Shown: positions 16,280 to 26,667 of the stretch, piece after piece
How the letters are laid out: every line of letters begins with the position of its first letter
How positions within the stretch are numbered: the stretch's first letter is position 1
Made by a program: the position numbers and the translations under genes
The notes under the pieces: model-generated
Databases searched by the model: none
Told to the model about the DNA's origin: nothing
What the model saw: only the letters and a program-made list of their open reading frames with translations
Origin: Streptomyces kaniharaensis
GTDB taxonomy: Bacteria; Actinomycetota; Actinomycetes; Streptomycetales; Streptomycetaceae
Direction: 5' to 3'
Assembly: GCF_009569385.1 (NCBI RefSeq)
Contig: NZ_WBOF01000001.1
Span: forward strand, 930,001 to 994,000
DNA: 64,000 nucleotides

Positions 16280-17041
16280 CTACTCGTCCGACGGCGGCGT
16301 GGCCGCCGGCTTCTCCTCGTCGTCCGCAGCCGCGGACTGGTCACCGTCGAGCAGCCGGCCGAGCTGGCCGCCCAGGATGCGCTTGAACTTGCGCTGCTGG
16401 AACCGCTGGCGGTCGAGGACCGCGACCTCCAGCTGTTCCGGGGTCAGGGTGCGCGGGCTGCCGCCGTTGGCATCGCGGGCGAGCGAGTCGACGGCGAGCC
16501 GGACCGCCTCGCTCAGGCCCATCCCGCCGCGGTGGCGCTGGCCCAGGTAGTTGCCGATGGAGTCGGCGTTGCCGCCGACCACCACGTAGTTCTTCTCGTC
16601 GACGATCGAACCGTCCGGGGTGAGGCGGTAGATCTGGTCCTCTTCGGTGGTGCGGCCGACCTCGGCCACGATCAGCTCGACCTCGTACGGCTTCTCGCCG
16701 ACCGAGGAGAAGATGGTGCCGAGGGTCTGGGCGTACACGTTGGCCAGGCCCCGGGCGGTGACGTCGGCCCGGTCGTAGGAGTACCCGCGCAGGTCGGCGT
16801 AGCGGACGCCGCCGATGCGCAGGTTCTCGAACTCGTTGTAGCGGCCGACCGCCGCGAAGGCGATCTTGTCGTAGATCTCGGAGACCTTGTGCAGCGCTCT
16901 GGAGGTGTTCTCCGCGACGAAGACGATGCCGTCGGCGTAGGTGAGCACGACCACGCTGCGGCCGCGGGCGATGCCCTTGCGGGCGTACTCCGCGCGGTCC
17001 GCCATGGCCTGCTGCGGCGAGACGTAGAACGGTGTCGACAC
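16280..17041 (-). CDS. prcA: 20S proteasome subunit alpha PrcA
   Basis: A 253-aa alpha-ring subunit that forms the gate of the 20S core and docks the ARC ATPase. It has the N-terminal [27 protein letters not shown] signature of bacterial alpha subunits and no catalytic N-terminal Thr. The acidic tail ([14 protein letters not shown]) is variable. The GTG start is preceded by GGAAGGGG. It lies 31 bp downstream of prcB, so the two form one operon. Confidence 0.97.
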   Translation of the reverse strand: MSTPFYVSPQQAMADRAEYARKGIARGRSVVVLTYADGIVFVAENTSRALHKVSEIYDKIAFAAVGRYNEFENLRIGGVRYADLRGYSYDRADVTARGLANVYAQTLGTIFSSVGEKPYEVELIVAEVGRTTEEDQIYRLTPDGSIVDEKNYVVVGGNADSIGNYLGQRHRGGMGLSEAVRLAVDSLARDANGGSPRTLTPEQLEVAVLDRQRFQQRKFKRILGGQLGRLLDGDQSAAADDEEKPAATPPSDE

Positions 17042-17072
17042 CGGCGGTCGTCCCCTTCCTGTGAGGTAGCGG

Positions 17073-17915
17073 CTAGAGCAGCGGGGCCTGCGGGCCGTTG
17101 GGGTGGGAGAGGCGCTGGTCGGTGATGGAGACGGCGATCCGCGCGACCTCCGGCTCGGTGAGCCGGCGGAAGCCGTCCTCGGTGATCAGCGAGACGATCG
17201 GGAAGATCTTGCGGGCGAGGTCCGGTCCGCCGGTGGCGGAGTCGTCGTCGGCCGCGTCGTAGAGCGCCTGGACGACCAGGGTGCTGGCCTGTTCGGCCGT
17301 CAGGTCGTCCCGGTAGAGCTTCTTCATGGAGCCGCGGGCGAAGACCGAGCCGGAGCCGGTGGCCGCGAAGCCGCGCTCCTCGGAGCGCCCGCCGGTGACG
17401 TCGTAGCTGAAGATCCGGCCGCGGCCGAGGTCCAGGTCGTAGCCGGCGAACATCGGCACCACCGCGAGGCCCTGCATCGCCATGCCGAGGTTGCCGCGGA
17501 TCATGCTGGTGAGCCGGTTGGCCTTGCCCTCCAGGGAGAGCGTGGCACCCTCGATCTTCTCGTAGTGCTCCAGCTCCAGTTGGAAGAGCCGGACCATCTC
17601 GACCGCGAGGCCGGCGGTGCCGGCGATGCCGACCGCGCTGTACTCGTCGGCCGGGAAGACCTTCTCGATGTCGCGCTGGGCGATCACGTTGCCCATGGTG
17701 GCGCGGCGGTCACCGGCGATGACCACGCCGCCGTCGAAGACCGCGGCGACGATCGTCGTCCCGTGCGGGGCCTCGACGACCGCGCCCTCGGGCAGCCCCC
17801 GGTGGCCGGGGATCAGCTCCGGCTTGTGCTCGGCGAGGAAGTCGAGGAACGAGGACGATCCCGGGGTCAGGAAGGCAGCCGGTAGACGCCCGGTGCCGCG
17901 AGTGTTGGCTTCCAC
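17073..17915 (-). CDS. prcB: 20S proteasome subunit beta PrcB
   Basis: A 280-aa protease subunit. A 52-residue propeptide ends in APHG, and the nucleophile is T53 (TTIVAAVF), exposed by self-cleavage. [20 protein letters not shown] and [10 protein letters not shown] are typical. It degrades pupylated proteins inside the core made with PrcA. GTG start with AAGGA upstream. It follows pup by about 160 bp. Confidence 0.97.
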   Translation of the reverse strand: MEANTRGTGRLPAAFLTPGSSSFLDFLAEHKPELIPGHRGLPEGAVVEAPHGTTIVAAVFDGGVVIAGDRRATMGNVIAQRDIEKVFPADEYSAVGIAGTAGLAVEMVRLFQLELEHYEKIEGATLSLEGKANRLTSMIRGNLGMAMQGLAVVPMFAGYDLDLGRGRIFSYDVTGGRSEERGFAATGSGSVFARGSMKKLYRDDLTAEQASTLVVQALYDAADDDSATGGPDLARKIFPIVSLITEDGFRRLTEPEVARIAVSITDQRLSHPNGPQAPLL

Positions 17916-18077
17916 ACGATTCCTTCCAGGTAGCTTGAAGCGCGCGCTGCCCGCACCCTACCCGCCCGACGATCATCGTCCACGCGAAGAGGGGCCGGAG
18001 CCGGGCGGCCGGGCGGCCAGGACCGCCCGACCGCCTTCGACGGTCACGACCGTGAATTCCGGAATGCCCGTGACGGG

Positions 18078-18296
18078 CTATTGCCCGCCCTTCTGGACGA
18101 ATCCACGCACGAAATCCTCGGCATTCGACTCGAGGACCTCGTCGATTTCGTCCAGTACCGCGTCGACGTCGTCGCTCAGCTTTTCCTGGCGCTCCTTGAG
18201 GTCGTCGGAATTCTGGGTTTCCGCGACCTGCTCCTCGATCTCCTCCGAGGAGCGGTTCGCCCGCTGCTGGCCGCCGCCGGTGTCCTTGCTCGCCAT
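18078..18296 (-). CDS. pup: Prokaryotic ubiquitin-like protein Pup
   Basis: A 72-aa, disordered acidic modifier. Its C terminus is VQKGGQ, so the last residue is Gln and must be deamidated to Glu by Dop before PafA can attach it. The central coiled-coil-forming segment (QEKLSDDVDAVLDEIDEVLE) binds the ARC N-terminal domain. ATG chosen: GAGGGAA lies directly upstream and homologues start MA(S/T)K. It sits between dop and prcB. Confidence 0.97.
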   Translation of the reverse strand: MASKDTGGGQQRANRSSEEIEEQVAETQNSDDLKERQEKLSDDVDAVLDEIDEVLESNAEDFVRGFVQKGGQ

Positions 18297-18469
18297 TTCC
18301 CTCACCCCGCTCGATTCGTCTGGCACGGTTCGGTCGCTGCTGCTGCACCGACCCTATACACAAGGTGCGACAACCGCTCCCGGTTTGCCGGTGGCGCTTC
18401 CTGTCCAACACCCGCTGCCACCCCGGATGATTCCCATTCGGCGGACGTTCACCCGTGGTGATCGAAAAG

Positions 18470-19981
18470 TTACCCGCCGGCGAGGACCCGGAGCAGGTCC
18501 TCGGCCGTCCTGCACCGGTCCAGCAGCTCCTTGACGTGGTTGCGGGTGCCGCGCAGCGGCTCCAGGGTGGGCACCCGCTGCAGCGAGTCACGGCCGGGCA
18601 GGTCGAAGATCACCGAGTCCCAGGAGGCCGCCGCGACGTGCTCCGCGTACTGCTCCAGGCAGCGCCCGCGGAAGTACGCCCGGGTGTCGTCCGGCGGCTG
18701 GCCGACGGCCCGCTCGACCTCCTCCTCGGTGACCAGCCGGTCGAACCTGCCGCGGGCCACCAGGCGGTTGTAGAGGCCCTTCTCGGGCCGTACGTCGCTG
18801 TACTGGAGGTCCACCAGGTGCAGCCGCGGGTTGTCCCACTCCAGGGCGTCCCGGCTGCGGTAGCCCTCCAGGATCTCCCGCTTGGCGATCCAGTCCAGCT
18901 GCCGGGAGAGCGACATCGGGTCGCGCTCCAGCCGGCCGAGGACGTCCTCCCAGCGGGTCAGCACGTCCACCGTCTGCTCGTCCGCGTCGGTGCCGAAGCG
19001 GTCCTCGACGTACTTGCGGGCCAGCTCGAAGTACTCCAGCTGGAGCTGGACGGCGGTGAGCTTGCGCCCGTTGCGCAGGGTGATCAGCTGCTTGAGGGAC
19101 GGGTCGTGGGAGACCCGGTGCAGGGTGCGCACCGGCTGGTCGACGGCGAGGTCGGAGGCGATGAAGGAGTCCTCGATCATCGCCAGGACCAGCGAGGTGG
19201 TGCCCAGCTTGAGGTAGGTGGAGATCTCGGAGAGGTTGGCGTCCCCGATGATCACGTGCAGCCGGCGATACTTCTCCGCGTCGGCGTGCGGTTCGTCCCG
19301 GGTGTTGATGATCGGCCGCTTGAGGGTGGTCTCCAGGCCGACCTCGACCTCGAAGTAGTCGGCCCGCTGGCTGATCTGGAAGCCGTTGGCGGAGCCGTCC
19401 TGGCCGATGCCGACCCGGCCGGCGCCGGTGACCACCTGGCGGGAGACGAAGAACGGGGTGAGGTGGCGGACGATGTCGGCGAACGGCGTCGCCCGCTTCA
19501 TCAGGTAGTTCTCGTGGGTGCCGTAGGAGGCGCCCTTGTTGTCGGTGTTGTTCTTGTACAGGTGGATGTTCTGCCCGTTGGGCAGCTCCAGCGCGCGCTG
19601 CGCGGCGGCCGCCATGATCCGTTCGCCGGCCTTGTCCCACAGCACGGCGTCGCGCGGGTTGGTGACCTCGGGCGAGCTGTACTCGGGGTGCGCGTGGTCC
19701 ACGTAGAACCTGGCCCCGTTGGTGAGGATGACGTTCGCGAGGCCGATGTCCTCGTCGGTCAGCTGGCTGGCGTCCGCCACCTCGCGCGCGAGGTCGAAAC
19801 CCCGGGCGTCGCGCAGCGGGTTCTCCTCCTCGAAGTCCCAGCGGGCCCGCCGAGCCCGGTGCATCGCCGCCGCGTACGCGTTGACGATCTGGGACGAGGT
19901 GAGCATGGCGTTGGCGTTGGGGTGCCCGGGCACGGAGATCCCGTACTCGGTCTCGATGCCCATCACGCGCCGTACGGTCAT
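18470..19981 (-). CDS. dop: Deamidase/depupylase of Pup, Dop
   Basis: A 503-aa PafA paralogue that deamidates the C-terminal Gln of Pup and removes Pup from conjugates, with ATP as cofactor. The N terminus [10 protein letters not shown] carries a metal-binding Glu, and [13 protein letters not shown] carries the catalytic Asp. The insertion around residues 36-60 ([21 protein letters not shown]) is the Dop loop missing from PafA. AAGGAGG precedes the ATG. Together with pup (about 170 bp on) it supplies ligation-competent Pup. Confidence 0.97.
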   Translation of the reverse strand: MTVRRVMGIETEYGISVPGHPNANAMLTSSQIVNAYAAAMHRARRARWDFEEENPLRDARGFDLAREVADASQLTDEDIGLANVILTNGARFYVDHAHPEYSSPEVTNPRDAVLWDKAGERIMAAAAQRALELPNGQNIHLYKNNTDNKGASYGTHENYLMKRATPFADIVRHLTPFFVSRQVVTGAGRVGIGQDGSANGFQISQRADYFEVEVGLETTLKRPIINTRDEPHADAEKYRRLHVIIGDANLSEISTYLKLGTTSLVLAMIEDSFIASDLAVDQPVRTLHRVSHDPSLKQLITLRNGRKLTAVQLQLEYFELARKYVEDRFGTDADEQTVDVLTRWEDVLGRLERDPMSLSRQLDWIAKREILEGYRSRDALEWDNPRLHLVDLQYSDVRPEKGLYNRLVARGRFDRLVTEEEVERAVGQPPDDTRAYFRGRCLEQYAEHVAAASWDSVIFDLPGRDSLQRVPTLEPLRGTRNHVKELLDRCRTAEDLLRVLAGG

Positions 19982-20227
19982 GCGGCCCTCCTTGCCCGGT
20001 GCGCCGCCCCCCACGGGCGGAACACGCTGACGTACCGCTGAACAACACCGGCGCCGGCGATCTGCCCGCGGACGGTGGGTCGAGCCTAGAACGCGGCACC
20101 GACGGCCGGGCCCCGAGACGCGCCGTCCGGCTGCGGGGCCGCGAGGCGCCACAGCCGGACGGGGGTGCGTTTGCTGTCCCGGGGACCAGGTGACGGTCCT
20201 CGTCCTGCGGATCGAAGGACAGTGCGG

Positions 20228-21994
20228 TTACAGGTACTGCCCCGTGTTGGCGACGGTGTCGATCGAGCGGCCGGACTCGGCGCCCTGCTTGCCGGTGACC
20301 AGCGTGCGGATGAAGACGATCCGCTCGCCCTTCTTGCCGGAGATGCGGGCCCAGTCGTCCGGGTTGGTGGTGTTCGGCAGGTCCTCGTTCTCCTTGAACT
20401 CGTCCACGCAGGCGGCGAGCAGGTGGGAGACGCGCAGGCCGCGCTGACCGTGGTCGAGGAAGTCCTTGATGGCCATCTTCTTCGCGCGGTCGACGATGTT
20501 CTGGATCATCGCGCCGGAGTTGAAGTCCTTGAAGTACAGGACCTCCTTGTCCCCGTTGGCGTAGGTGACCTCCAGGAAGCGGTTGTCCTCGGTCTCCGAG
20601 TACATCCGCTCCACGACCGACTGGATCATCGCGGCCACGGTGGCGTCGACGGAGCCATCGTGCTCCTTGAGGTCGTCCGGGTGGAAGGGCAGCGACTCCT
20701 TGAGGTACTTGGAGAAGATGTCCTTCGCCGCCTCGGCGTCCGGGCGCTCGATCTTGATCTTGACGTCCAGGCGGCCGGGCCGCAGGATCGCCGGGTCGAT
20801 CATGTCCTCGCGGTTCGAGGCACCGATGACGATGACGTTCTCCAGGCCCTCCACGCCGTCGATCTCGGCGAGCAGCTGCGGGACGATCGTGTTCTCCACG
20901 TCCGAGCTGACGCCCGAACCGCGGGTGCGGAACAGCGACTCCATCTCATCGAAGAAGACGATGACGGGCGTGCCCTCGCCCGCCTTCTCCCGGGCCCGCT
21001 GGAAGACCAGGCGGATCTGCCGCTCGGTCTCGCCCACGTACTTGTTGAGCAGCTCGGGGCCCTTGATGTTGAGGAAGTAGCTCTTGCCCTGGGGGCGGCC
21101 GGTGACCTCGGCGACCTTCTTGGCCAGCGAGTTGGCGACCGCCTTGGCGATCAGCGTCTTGCCGCAGCCCGGCGGGCCGTAGAGCAGCACGCCCTTGGGC
21201 GGGCGCAGCTCGTACTCCTTGAACAGGTCGGCGTGCAGGTAGGGCAGCTCGACCGCGTCGCGGATCAGCTCGATCTGGTTGCTCAGGCCGCCGATCTGGC
21301 GGTAGTCGATGTCCGGGACCTCTTCGAGGACCAGCTCCTCGACCTCGGACTTCGGCACGACCTCGTACACGTAGCCGGAGCGGGGCTCCAGCAGCAGGGC
21401 GTCCCCCGCCCGGATGGTGGTCTCGTGCAGCGGTTCGGCGAGGCGCACCACGCGCTCCTCGTCGGTGTGGCCGATGACCAGGGCGCGCTCGCCGTCCTCC
21501 AGGACCTCCTTGAGGGTGACGATCTCGCCGATGCTCTCGAAGGCCATCGCGTCCACGATGTTGAGGGCCTCGTTGAGCATCACTTCCTGGCCGCGCCGCA
21601 GTTCGTCGAGGACGACGTTGGGGCTGGCGTTGACGCGGAGCTTGCGCCCGCCGGTGAAGATGTCGGCGGTGCCGTCCTCGTTCGCGCCGAGGAAGGTGCC
21701 GAACCCGGCCGGGGGCTGGGCGAGCCGGTCCACTTCCTCCTTGAGGGCCACGATCTGGTCGCGGGCCTCGCGCAGGGTGGAGGCGAGCCGTTCGTTCTGG
21801 GCGGTCACGCCGGCCAGGTTGGTCTGGAGCTCGACGATCCGCTCTTCGAGGATTCTCGAATTGCGCGGCGAGTCGGCGAGCTTGCGGCGCAGCACGGCGA
21901 TTTCCTGCTCAAGGTACGAGACCTGAGCGGCCTCGTCGGAACCACGAGCGGGCCTGCCGGTGCTGCGGTTGTAGTCGTCATCGTGGGCTGCCAC
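20228..21994 (-). CDS. arc: Proteasome-associated AAA ATPase ARC (Mpa)
   Basis: A 588-aa unfoldase ring that captures pupylated proteins and feeds them to the 20S core. An N-terminal coiled coil (about 25-95, binds Pup) is followed by two OB domains (about 95-230) and an AAA domain with Walker A GPPGCGKT (273-280) and Walker B FFDEME (D349, E350). The C terminus GQYL is the proteasome-docking tail. GTG at 21994 was chosen because GGAGGAGG lies 8 nt upstream and homologues begin MAAHDDD; the GTG three codons earlier abuts the ribosome site. Confidence 0.96.
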   Translation of the reverse strand: MAAHDDDYNRSTGRPARGSDEAAQVSYLEQEIAVLRRKLADSPRNSRILEERIVELQTNLAGVTAQNERLASTLREARDQIVALKEEVDRLAQPPAGFGTFLGANEDGTADIFTGGRKLRVNASPNVVLDELRRGQEVMLNEALNIVDAMAFESIGEIVTLKEVLEDGERALVIGHTDEERVVRLAEPLHETTIRAGDALLLEPRSGYVYEVVPKSEVEELVLEEVPDIDYRQIGGLSNQIELIRDAVELPYLHADLFKEYELRPPKGVLLYGPPGCGKTLIAKAVANSLAKKVAEVTGRPQGKSYFLNIKGPELLNKYVGETERQIRLVFQRAREKAGEGTPVIVFFDEMESLFRTRGSGVSSDVENTIVPQLLAEIDGVEGLENVIVIGASNREDMIDPAILRPGRLDVKIKIERPDAEAAKDIFSKYLKESLPFHPDDLKEHDGSVDATVAAMIQSVVERMYSETEDNRFLEVTYANGDKEVLYFKDFNSGAMIQNIVDRAKKMAIKDFLDHGQRGLRVSHLLAACVDEFKENEDLPNTTNPDDWARISGKKGERIVFIRTLVTGKQGAESGRSIDTVANTGQYL

Positions 21995-22278
21995 GGTCCT
22001 CACCTCCTCCGGGGAGCTGGACGCTTCCAGACCCTACCTGGGACCAGGGGTCCGTAAACCCCTAGATCAAGAAAGATGGAACGGGCGTGTCCGATCTTCG
22101 CCCTCGCGTGCTTCCCCTCTGCTAAGGGGATACCCACCGCGCACGGCCCAAAGCGGACCAGATGTATCGTCGAGCGAGTCGATATCCGATCGCGACCGAG
22201 GACGAGGGTCCGATCGTTGTACGAATGGCGGGAATGCCCTCAGAAAGGCACGTCCCGGGACAGAAACGGCGGGAGACC

Positions 22279-22581
22279 ATGTCGGTGACCGAGCAGACGG
22301 CGGCGGCCGAACCCCTGGAGGTGTGGATCGACCAGGATCTGTGCACCGGTGACGGCATCTGTGTGCAGTACGCGCCCGAGGTCTTCGAGCTCGACATCGA
22401 CGGTCTCGCCTATGTGAAGGGACCGGACGACGAGTTGCGCCAGCAGCCCGGGGAGACGGCCCCGGTGCCGCTGACGCTGCTTCAGGACGTCGTGGACTCG
22501 GCGAAGGAGTGCCCCGGCGACTGCATCCACGTGCGCCGGGCGTCCGACCGGGTCGAGGTGTACGGGCCGGACGCCGAATAG
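22279..22581 (+). CDS. Ferredoxin, single-cluster type with Asp in the second ligand position
   Basis: A 100-aa low-potential ferredoxin. The ligand motif reads CTGDGIC (C-x2-D-x2-C) with a distant KECPGDC, so the usual second cysteine is Asp. Such proteins hold a [3Fe-4S] cluster or an Asp-ligated [4Fe-4S] cluster. It commonly serves P450s or other oxygenases in actinomycetes; no partner is next door. The gene is divergent from arc across 284 bp. ATG with GGGAG 3 nt upstream. Confidence 0.88.
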   Translation: MSVTEQTAAAEPLEVWIDQDLCTGDGICVQYAPEVFELDIDGLAYVKGPDDELRQQPGETAPVPLTLLQDVVDSAKECPGDCIHVRRASDRVEVYGPDAE

Positions 22582-22594
22582 CCCGAACGACCCG

Positions 22595-23197
22595 TCAGGT
22601 GGCGGTGATCGGGGCGGTGGTCTGGGCGCGGTTCCAGCTGCCGCCCCTGCGCGTCCAGGTGAGGTCGAGTGAGACGTCGGGCCGGAAGCGCGGCACGTCG
22701 TCGCTCGAATACCCCTGCGCGTGGCCGGTGATGGTGCCGTCGGAGCGCAGGGTGAGCCGGCTGACGGTGAGGTTGTCGCGCTCGGAGAGCAGCGTGGCGA
22801 CGACCACCGGGTGGTCGGCCGGGCCGCCGAGCAGGTAGACGGCGTCCGGCGGGGTGCCGTTCTCGGCGGCGCAGTGCGCGGCGACGACGGTGCCGGCCCG
22901 GCCGTCGCCGAGGTCGGCGGTCAGGCTGAGGGTCGCCTTCACCGGGAACGGTCCGCAGTTCAGCGGGAGTTGGGCCCTGGCCGGGTCGGGCGCGGCGGCC
23001 GCCGGGGTGGACCTGGGGGTGTCGTGCAGGGGCACCGGGGTGCCGGTGGCCGGGGTAGCGGCGAGGGCGGTGCCCACCACGGCGCCGCAGCCGGCGAGCG
23101 TGAGGGCCCAGTGCCAGGGGGCGGTGCGTGCGTGGCCGGACCGGGCGCGGCCCGCCGGTTTCTGCTGTTCAGCCGTCGTCCCGACCGCGGTCTCCAC
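22595..23197 (-). CDS. Secreted or membrane-anchored protein of unknown function
   Basis: A 200-aa protein. A basic N terminus is followed by a hydrophobic stretch (ALTLAGCGAVVGTALAATPATG, about 34-55) that could be a signal anchor. The outer region has two cysteines (LNCGPF, AHCAAEN) likely to form a disulfide, and beta-rich sequence. No family recognised. GTG was chosen for its strong ribosome site GGAGGGG 7 nt upstream. It converges on the ferredoxin gene with 13 bp between stops. Confidence 0.65.
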   Translation of the reverse strand: METAVGTTAEQQKPAGRARSGHARTAPWHWALTLAGCGAVVGTALAATPATGTPVPLHDTPRSTPAAAAPDPARAQLPLNCGPFPVKATLSLTADLGDGRAGTVVAAHCAAENGTPPDAVYLLGGPADHPVVVATLLSERDNLTVSRLTLRSDGTITGHAQGYSSDDVPRFRPDVSLDLTWTRRGGSWNRAQTTAPITAT

Positions 23198-23280
23198 CAG
23201 GCGTCCCCTCCAGTGGTCTGTGTGAGCTGGCATCGTCCCACATCGTCATGGCCGTCCGGTGGCCGGGTTGGCGGACGGCG

Positions 23281-23325
23281 GAGGGGTGGCACGGGCGGGC
23301 CGGAAGCCCGCGCGTACCACCCCTC
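23281..23325 (-). terminator. Hairpin after trmI
   Basis: An imperfect 19-bp stem (two mismatches) with a 7-nt loop, 15 nt past the trmI stop on the minus strand. Confidence 0.55.
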
Positions 23326-23339
23326 ACCGCGGTCGTGCG

Positions 23340-24299
23340 TCAGCCGAGGTCGACCTGCTCCGCCGTGGCGGCGCGGGCGGCGGCCCGGGCCGCGGCGCGC
23401 TCCTGCAGGGTCGGCTCGGGCGCCCCGTTGTCGTAGTCCTCGCCGTACGCGCCCTTGGCCGGGCGGCGGCGGCGCAGCGGCGGCTCGACGCCGTCGGCGA
23501 GGCGGCGGGCGGTGAGCAGGAAGCCGGTGTGGCCGATCATCCGGTGGTCCGGGCGGACCGCCAGGCCCTCCAGGTGCCAGGTGCGGACCATGGTCTCCCA
23601 GGCCTGCGGCTCGGTGAAGGTGCCGTGCTCGCGCAGCGCCTCGACGGTCCTGGACATCTGCGTGGTGGTGGCCACGTAGCAGCAGATGAGGCCGCCGGGG
23701 ACGAGCGCCTTGGAGGCGACGTCCAGGCACTCCCAGGGGGCCAGCATGTCGAGGATGACGCGGTCGACGTCGCTCTCGACCAGGTTGTCCTGGAGGTCGC
23801 CGACGGTGAGCTTCCACGCCGGGTGCGGCCCGCCGAAGTAGCGCTCGACGTTGCCCTGGGCGATGTCGGCGAAGTCCTGCCGGCGCTCGTAGGAGGCCAG
23901 CATGCCGTGCTCGCCGACGGCGCGCAGCAGGTACATGCTGAGCGCGCCGGAGCCGACGCCGGCCTCGACGACGCGGGCACCCGCGAAGATGTCGGCCATC
24001 GCCAGGATCTGCCCCGCGTCCTTGGGGTAGATCACGGCGGCGCCGCGCGGCATGGACAGGACGTAGTCGGGGAGCAGGGGGCGCAGCGCGAGGTACGGGA
24101 CGTTCCCCGTGGTGCGCACGACCGTGCCCTCGGGGGCGCCGATCAGCTCGTCGTGCGGGAACGCACCCTTGTGGGTGTGGAACTGGTTCCCGGCCTGGAG
24201 CGTGAACGTGTAGTGGCGACCCTTGGGGTCGGTCAGCTGGACCTGGTCCCCGACCTGGAAGGGCCCGCGTCGGCGGGCGGCACCGGTCGGTTCGGACAT
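23340..24299 (-). CDS. trmI: tRNA (adenine-58-N1)-methyltransferase TrmI
   Basis: A 319-aa SAM-dependent enzyme that methylates A58 in the T-loop of tRNAs. An N-terminal beta-rich domain is followed by the methyltransferase fold with motif I VVEAGVGSGALSMYLL, motif IV DRVILDMLAPWE and a C-terminal Ala/Arg-rich tail. It is a regular neighbour of the proteasome genes in actinomycetes. The ATG start lies 55 bp after the site-2 protease stop. Confidence 0.95.
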   Translation of the reverse strand: MSEPTGAARRRGPFQVGDQVQLTDPKGRHYTFTLQAGNQFHTHKGAFPHDELIGAPEGTVVRTTGNVPYLALRPLLPDYVLSMPRGAAVIYPKDAGQILAMADIFAGARVVEAGVGSGALSMYLLRAVGEHGMLASYERRQDFADIAQGNVERYFGGPHPAWKLTVGDLQDNLVESDVDRVILDMLAPWECLDVASKALVPGGLICCYVATTTQMSRTVEALREHGTFTEPQAWETMVRTWHLEGLAVRPDHRMIGHTGFLLTARRLADGVEPPLRRRRPAKGAYGEDYDNGAPEPTLQERAAARAAARAATAEQVDLG

Positions 24300-24354
24300 G
24301 ACGACAATCCTAAGGGAAGCGGACGTCCCCGCCCGACCGGGCCCCGGGCGGGGG

Positions 24355-25572
24355 TCACCGCCCGGCGACGGCGGCGGTGAGGCGCTGCTCGATGTCGGTG
24401 AGCGCGGCGACGCCGTACACCCGGCCGTCGGCCTCCACCACCAGGTACTCCGCGGCCGGGGTGGCGCGCACGGCGCGCAGCAGGTCCTCGCCGGAGAGGT
24501 CGGCGCTCAGCTTCAGGCCGGGTTCGAGGTCGCGGGCGAGCGGGCCGACCGCGACCCACGGGCGGCGGCGCTCGGGCACGGCCCGGACGGCGGACTCGCG
24601 GACGATGGCGATCGGCTCGCCCCGGCCGTCCACCACGACCAGGGCCCCGGCCTGGGCCTCGCGGGCCCGCCGCAGCGCCTCGCCGAGCGGGGTGTCGGCG
24701 GTGACCTCGACGGCCCGGCGGGCGAGGTCGCGCAGGCGCAGCCCCGGCAGCACCTCCTTGAGCCGGGCGTTGCGCAGGCTGCCGTCGGCGCCGTTCCAGA
24801 TGATCGCGGCGAGGACGGCGGCGATCACCGCGTCCACCAGGGTCTCGGTGCCGGTCCGCTCGGTCCCGCGGGCCGCGCCGACCAGCGGCAGCCCGATCAG
24901 GACGGCGACGGCGAGCGCCCGGCCGGCCCAGGCGGCGGCGACGGTGCCGGTCATCGGCCTGCCGCTGACCGCCCAGACGACGGCGCGCAACATCCGGCCG
25001 CCGTCCAGCGGCAGCCCGGGCAGCAGGTTGAAGGCGGCGACGACGAGGTTGGAGACCATCAGGCCGGTGAGCAGCACCCCGGGCACGGTGGCCGCCTCGA
25101 CGGTCTGCATGGCGAGGTAGAACACGCCCCCCAGCGCGAGCGAGAGCAGCGGGCCGACGAACGCGAGCCAGAACTCCCGCCACGGGGTCTCGGCCTCGTT
25201 CTCGATCTCCGAGACGCCGCCGAAGAACTGCAGCTGGATCCGCCGCACCCCGAGCCGGTAGCGCAGCGCGACCAGGGTGTGGGCGAGCTCGTGCACCAGG
25301 ACCGAGCCGTAGAAGGCGACGGCGAAGGAGAACGCGATCAGGTAGCGCGATCCGCCGAGCCCGGGCAGGACGTCGTTCAGCCGGCCGCCGAACACCCAGG
25401 TGATCAGGCCGGCGATGACGAACCAGGACGGGGTCACGTAGATCGGCACGCCGAAGGGACGGCCCATCAGGAGGCCGCTGCCGCGCTCCGGCGGCTCGGG
25501 CGGCCGGCGAGCGCCGGGGCCGTCGCCGTGCGGTGGCTGGTCGGAGGTCTGCTGCCCCCTGCTGTCGCTCAC
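24355..25572 (-). CDS. Site-2 protease family (M50) metalloprotease with CBS domains
   Basis: A 405-aa membrane protease cutting within membrane segments. The zinc motif HELAH lies in an early helix, and the third ligand motif is in LLPGLPLDGGRML (N/D-x-x-DGG type). The C-terminal half (about 245-400) has two CBS repeats, which bind adenine nucleotides and regulate activity. The GTG start is preceded by AAGGGA. It is co-directional with trmI and divergent from the RecB-like gene. Confidence 0.9.
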   Translation of the reverse strand: MSDSRGQQTSDQPPHGDGPGARRPPEPPERGSGLLMGRPFGVPIYVTPSWFVIAGLITWVFGGRLNDVLPGLGGSRYLIAFSFAVAFYGSVLVHELAHTLVALRYRLGVRRIQLQFFGGVSEIENEAETPWREFWLAFVGPLLSLALGGVFYLAMQTVEAATVPGVLLTGLMVSNLVVAAFNLLPGLPLDGGRMLRAVVWAVSGRPMTGTVAAAWAGRALAVAVLIGLPLVGAARGTERTGTETLVDAVIAAVLAAIIWNGADGSLRNARLKEVLPGLRLRDLARRAVEVTADTPLGEALRRAREAQAGALVVVDGRGEPIAIVRESAVRAVPERRRPWVAVGPLARDLEPGLKLSADLSGEDLLRAVRATPAAEYLVVEADGRVYGVAALTDIEQRLTAAVAGR

Positions 25573-25758
25573 CGTGATCCCTTCGGTCGTCTCCCCCGAG
25601 TTGCGCCGGTGCGCCCACGCTACGTGATCTCGGCGACACCGCGCCGCGCGCCCCTCTGTTGCCTTCATACCCACTGGCGGACGCCCTGCGCGGCCCCGCG
25701 TGGAGCGATGGCAGCACGGTGGCAGCGGGATGACAGCGAAGGGCAATAGGGTCGGGGC

Positions 25759-26667
25759 ATGCAGCAGACCGACACCACCAGTGCCGCCGGGGCCCCGGCG
25801 CGCCCGGCGGCGCCCCCGACCGGCCTGTCCCCGTCCCGCGCGGGGGACTTCCTGACCTGCCCCCTGCTGTACCGGCTGCGGGTGATCGACCGGCTGCCGG
25901 AGCCGCCGAGCGCGGCGGCGACCAGGGGCACGCTGGTGCACGCGGTGCTGGAGCGGCTGTTCGACAGCCCTGCGGTCGAGCGGACGCCGGAGCGGGCGCT
26001 GGGGCTGCTGCGCCCGCAGTGGGAGCGGCTGTTGGGCGAGCGCCCGGAGCTGGGCTCGCTGTTCCCGGACGATCCGGACGGCGCGGCGCTCACCCGCTGG
26101 CTGGCGGACGCCGAGAAGCTGGTCGGCCAGTGGTTCCGGCTGGAGGACCCGACCCGGCTGCACCCGGTGGAGCGCGAGCTGTACGTGGAGACGGCCCTGG
26201 AGTCGGGGCTGCTGCTGCGCGGCTACATCGACCGGGTGGACGTCGCCCCGACCGGTGAGGTCCGCCTCGTGGACTACAAGACCGGCCGGGCGCCCTCGCG
26301 GGACTTCGAGGGCAAGGCGATGTTCCAGATGAAGTTCTACGCGCTGGTGGTCTGGCGCTGGAAGCGCGTGATCCCCAAGCGCCTCCAGCTGGTCTACCTC
26401 GGCGGGGGCGGGGACGTGGTCAGCTACGACCCGGACGAGGCGGACCTGCTCGCGGCGGAGCGCAAGCTGCAGGCGCTCTGGGAGCGGATCACCCACGCGG
26501 TGGCCACCGGGGACTTCCCGGCCACCCGCAACCGGCTCTGCGACTGGTGCGACCACCAGGCCAGCTGCCCGGAGTTCGGCGGCACTCCCCCGCCGTACCC
26601 CCTGCCGCTGGCCCGAACGTCTGACGAAGACGATCCCACGGGGGATCCGATGAGCAAGGAGTCCTAG
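25759..26667 (+). CDS. RecB-family nuclease with [4Fe-4S] motif (PD-(D/E)XK)
   Basis: A 302-aa nuclease of the RecB/Cas4-like PD-(D/E)XK family. An N-terminal cysteine (FLTCPLLYRLRV) plus a C-terminal C-x2-C-x5-C (LCDWCDHQASCP) make a four-cysteine iron-sulfur site. The active site is GYIDRVD...RLVDYKTG (Asp, Asp, Lys), and a motif with His (GTLVHAVLE) lies near the N terminus. A role in DNA end processing or repair is likely; no helicase is adjacent. Its TAG stop overlaps the GTG start of the response regulator. Confidence 0.9.
   Translation: MQQTDTTSAAGAPARPAAPPTGLSPSRAGDFLTCPLLYRLRVIDRLPEPPSAAATRGTLVHAVLERLFDSPAVERTPERALGLLRPQWERLLGERPELGSLFPDDPDGAALTRWLADAEKLVGQWFRLEDPTRLHPVERELYVETALESGLLLRGYIDRVDVAPTGEVRLVDYKTGRAPSRDFEGKAMFQMKFYALVVWRWKRVIPKRLQLVYLGGGGDVVSYDPDEADLLAAERKLQALWERITHAVATGDFPATRNRLCDWCDHQASCPEFGGTPPPYPLPLARTSDEDDPTGDPMSKES

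Noticed and set aside
18000..18077. GC inverted repeats between pup and prcB as a terminator
   Set aside because: Several short GGGCGG/CCGCCC pairings exist but no single strong stem; prcB is probably transcribed through.
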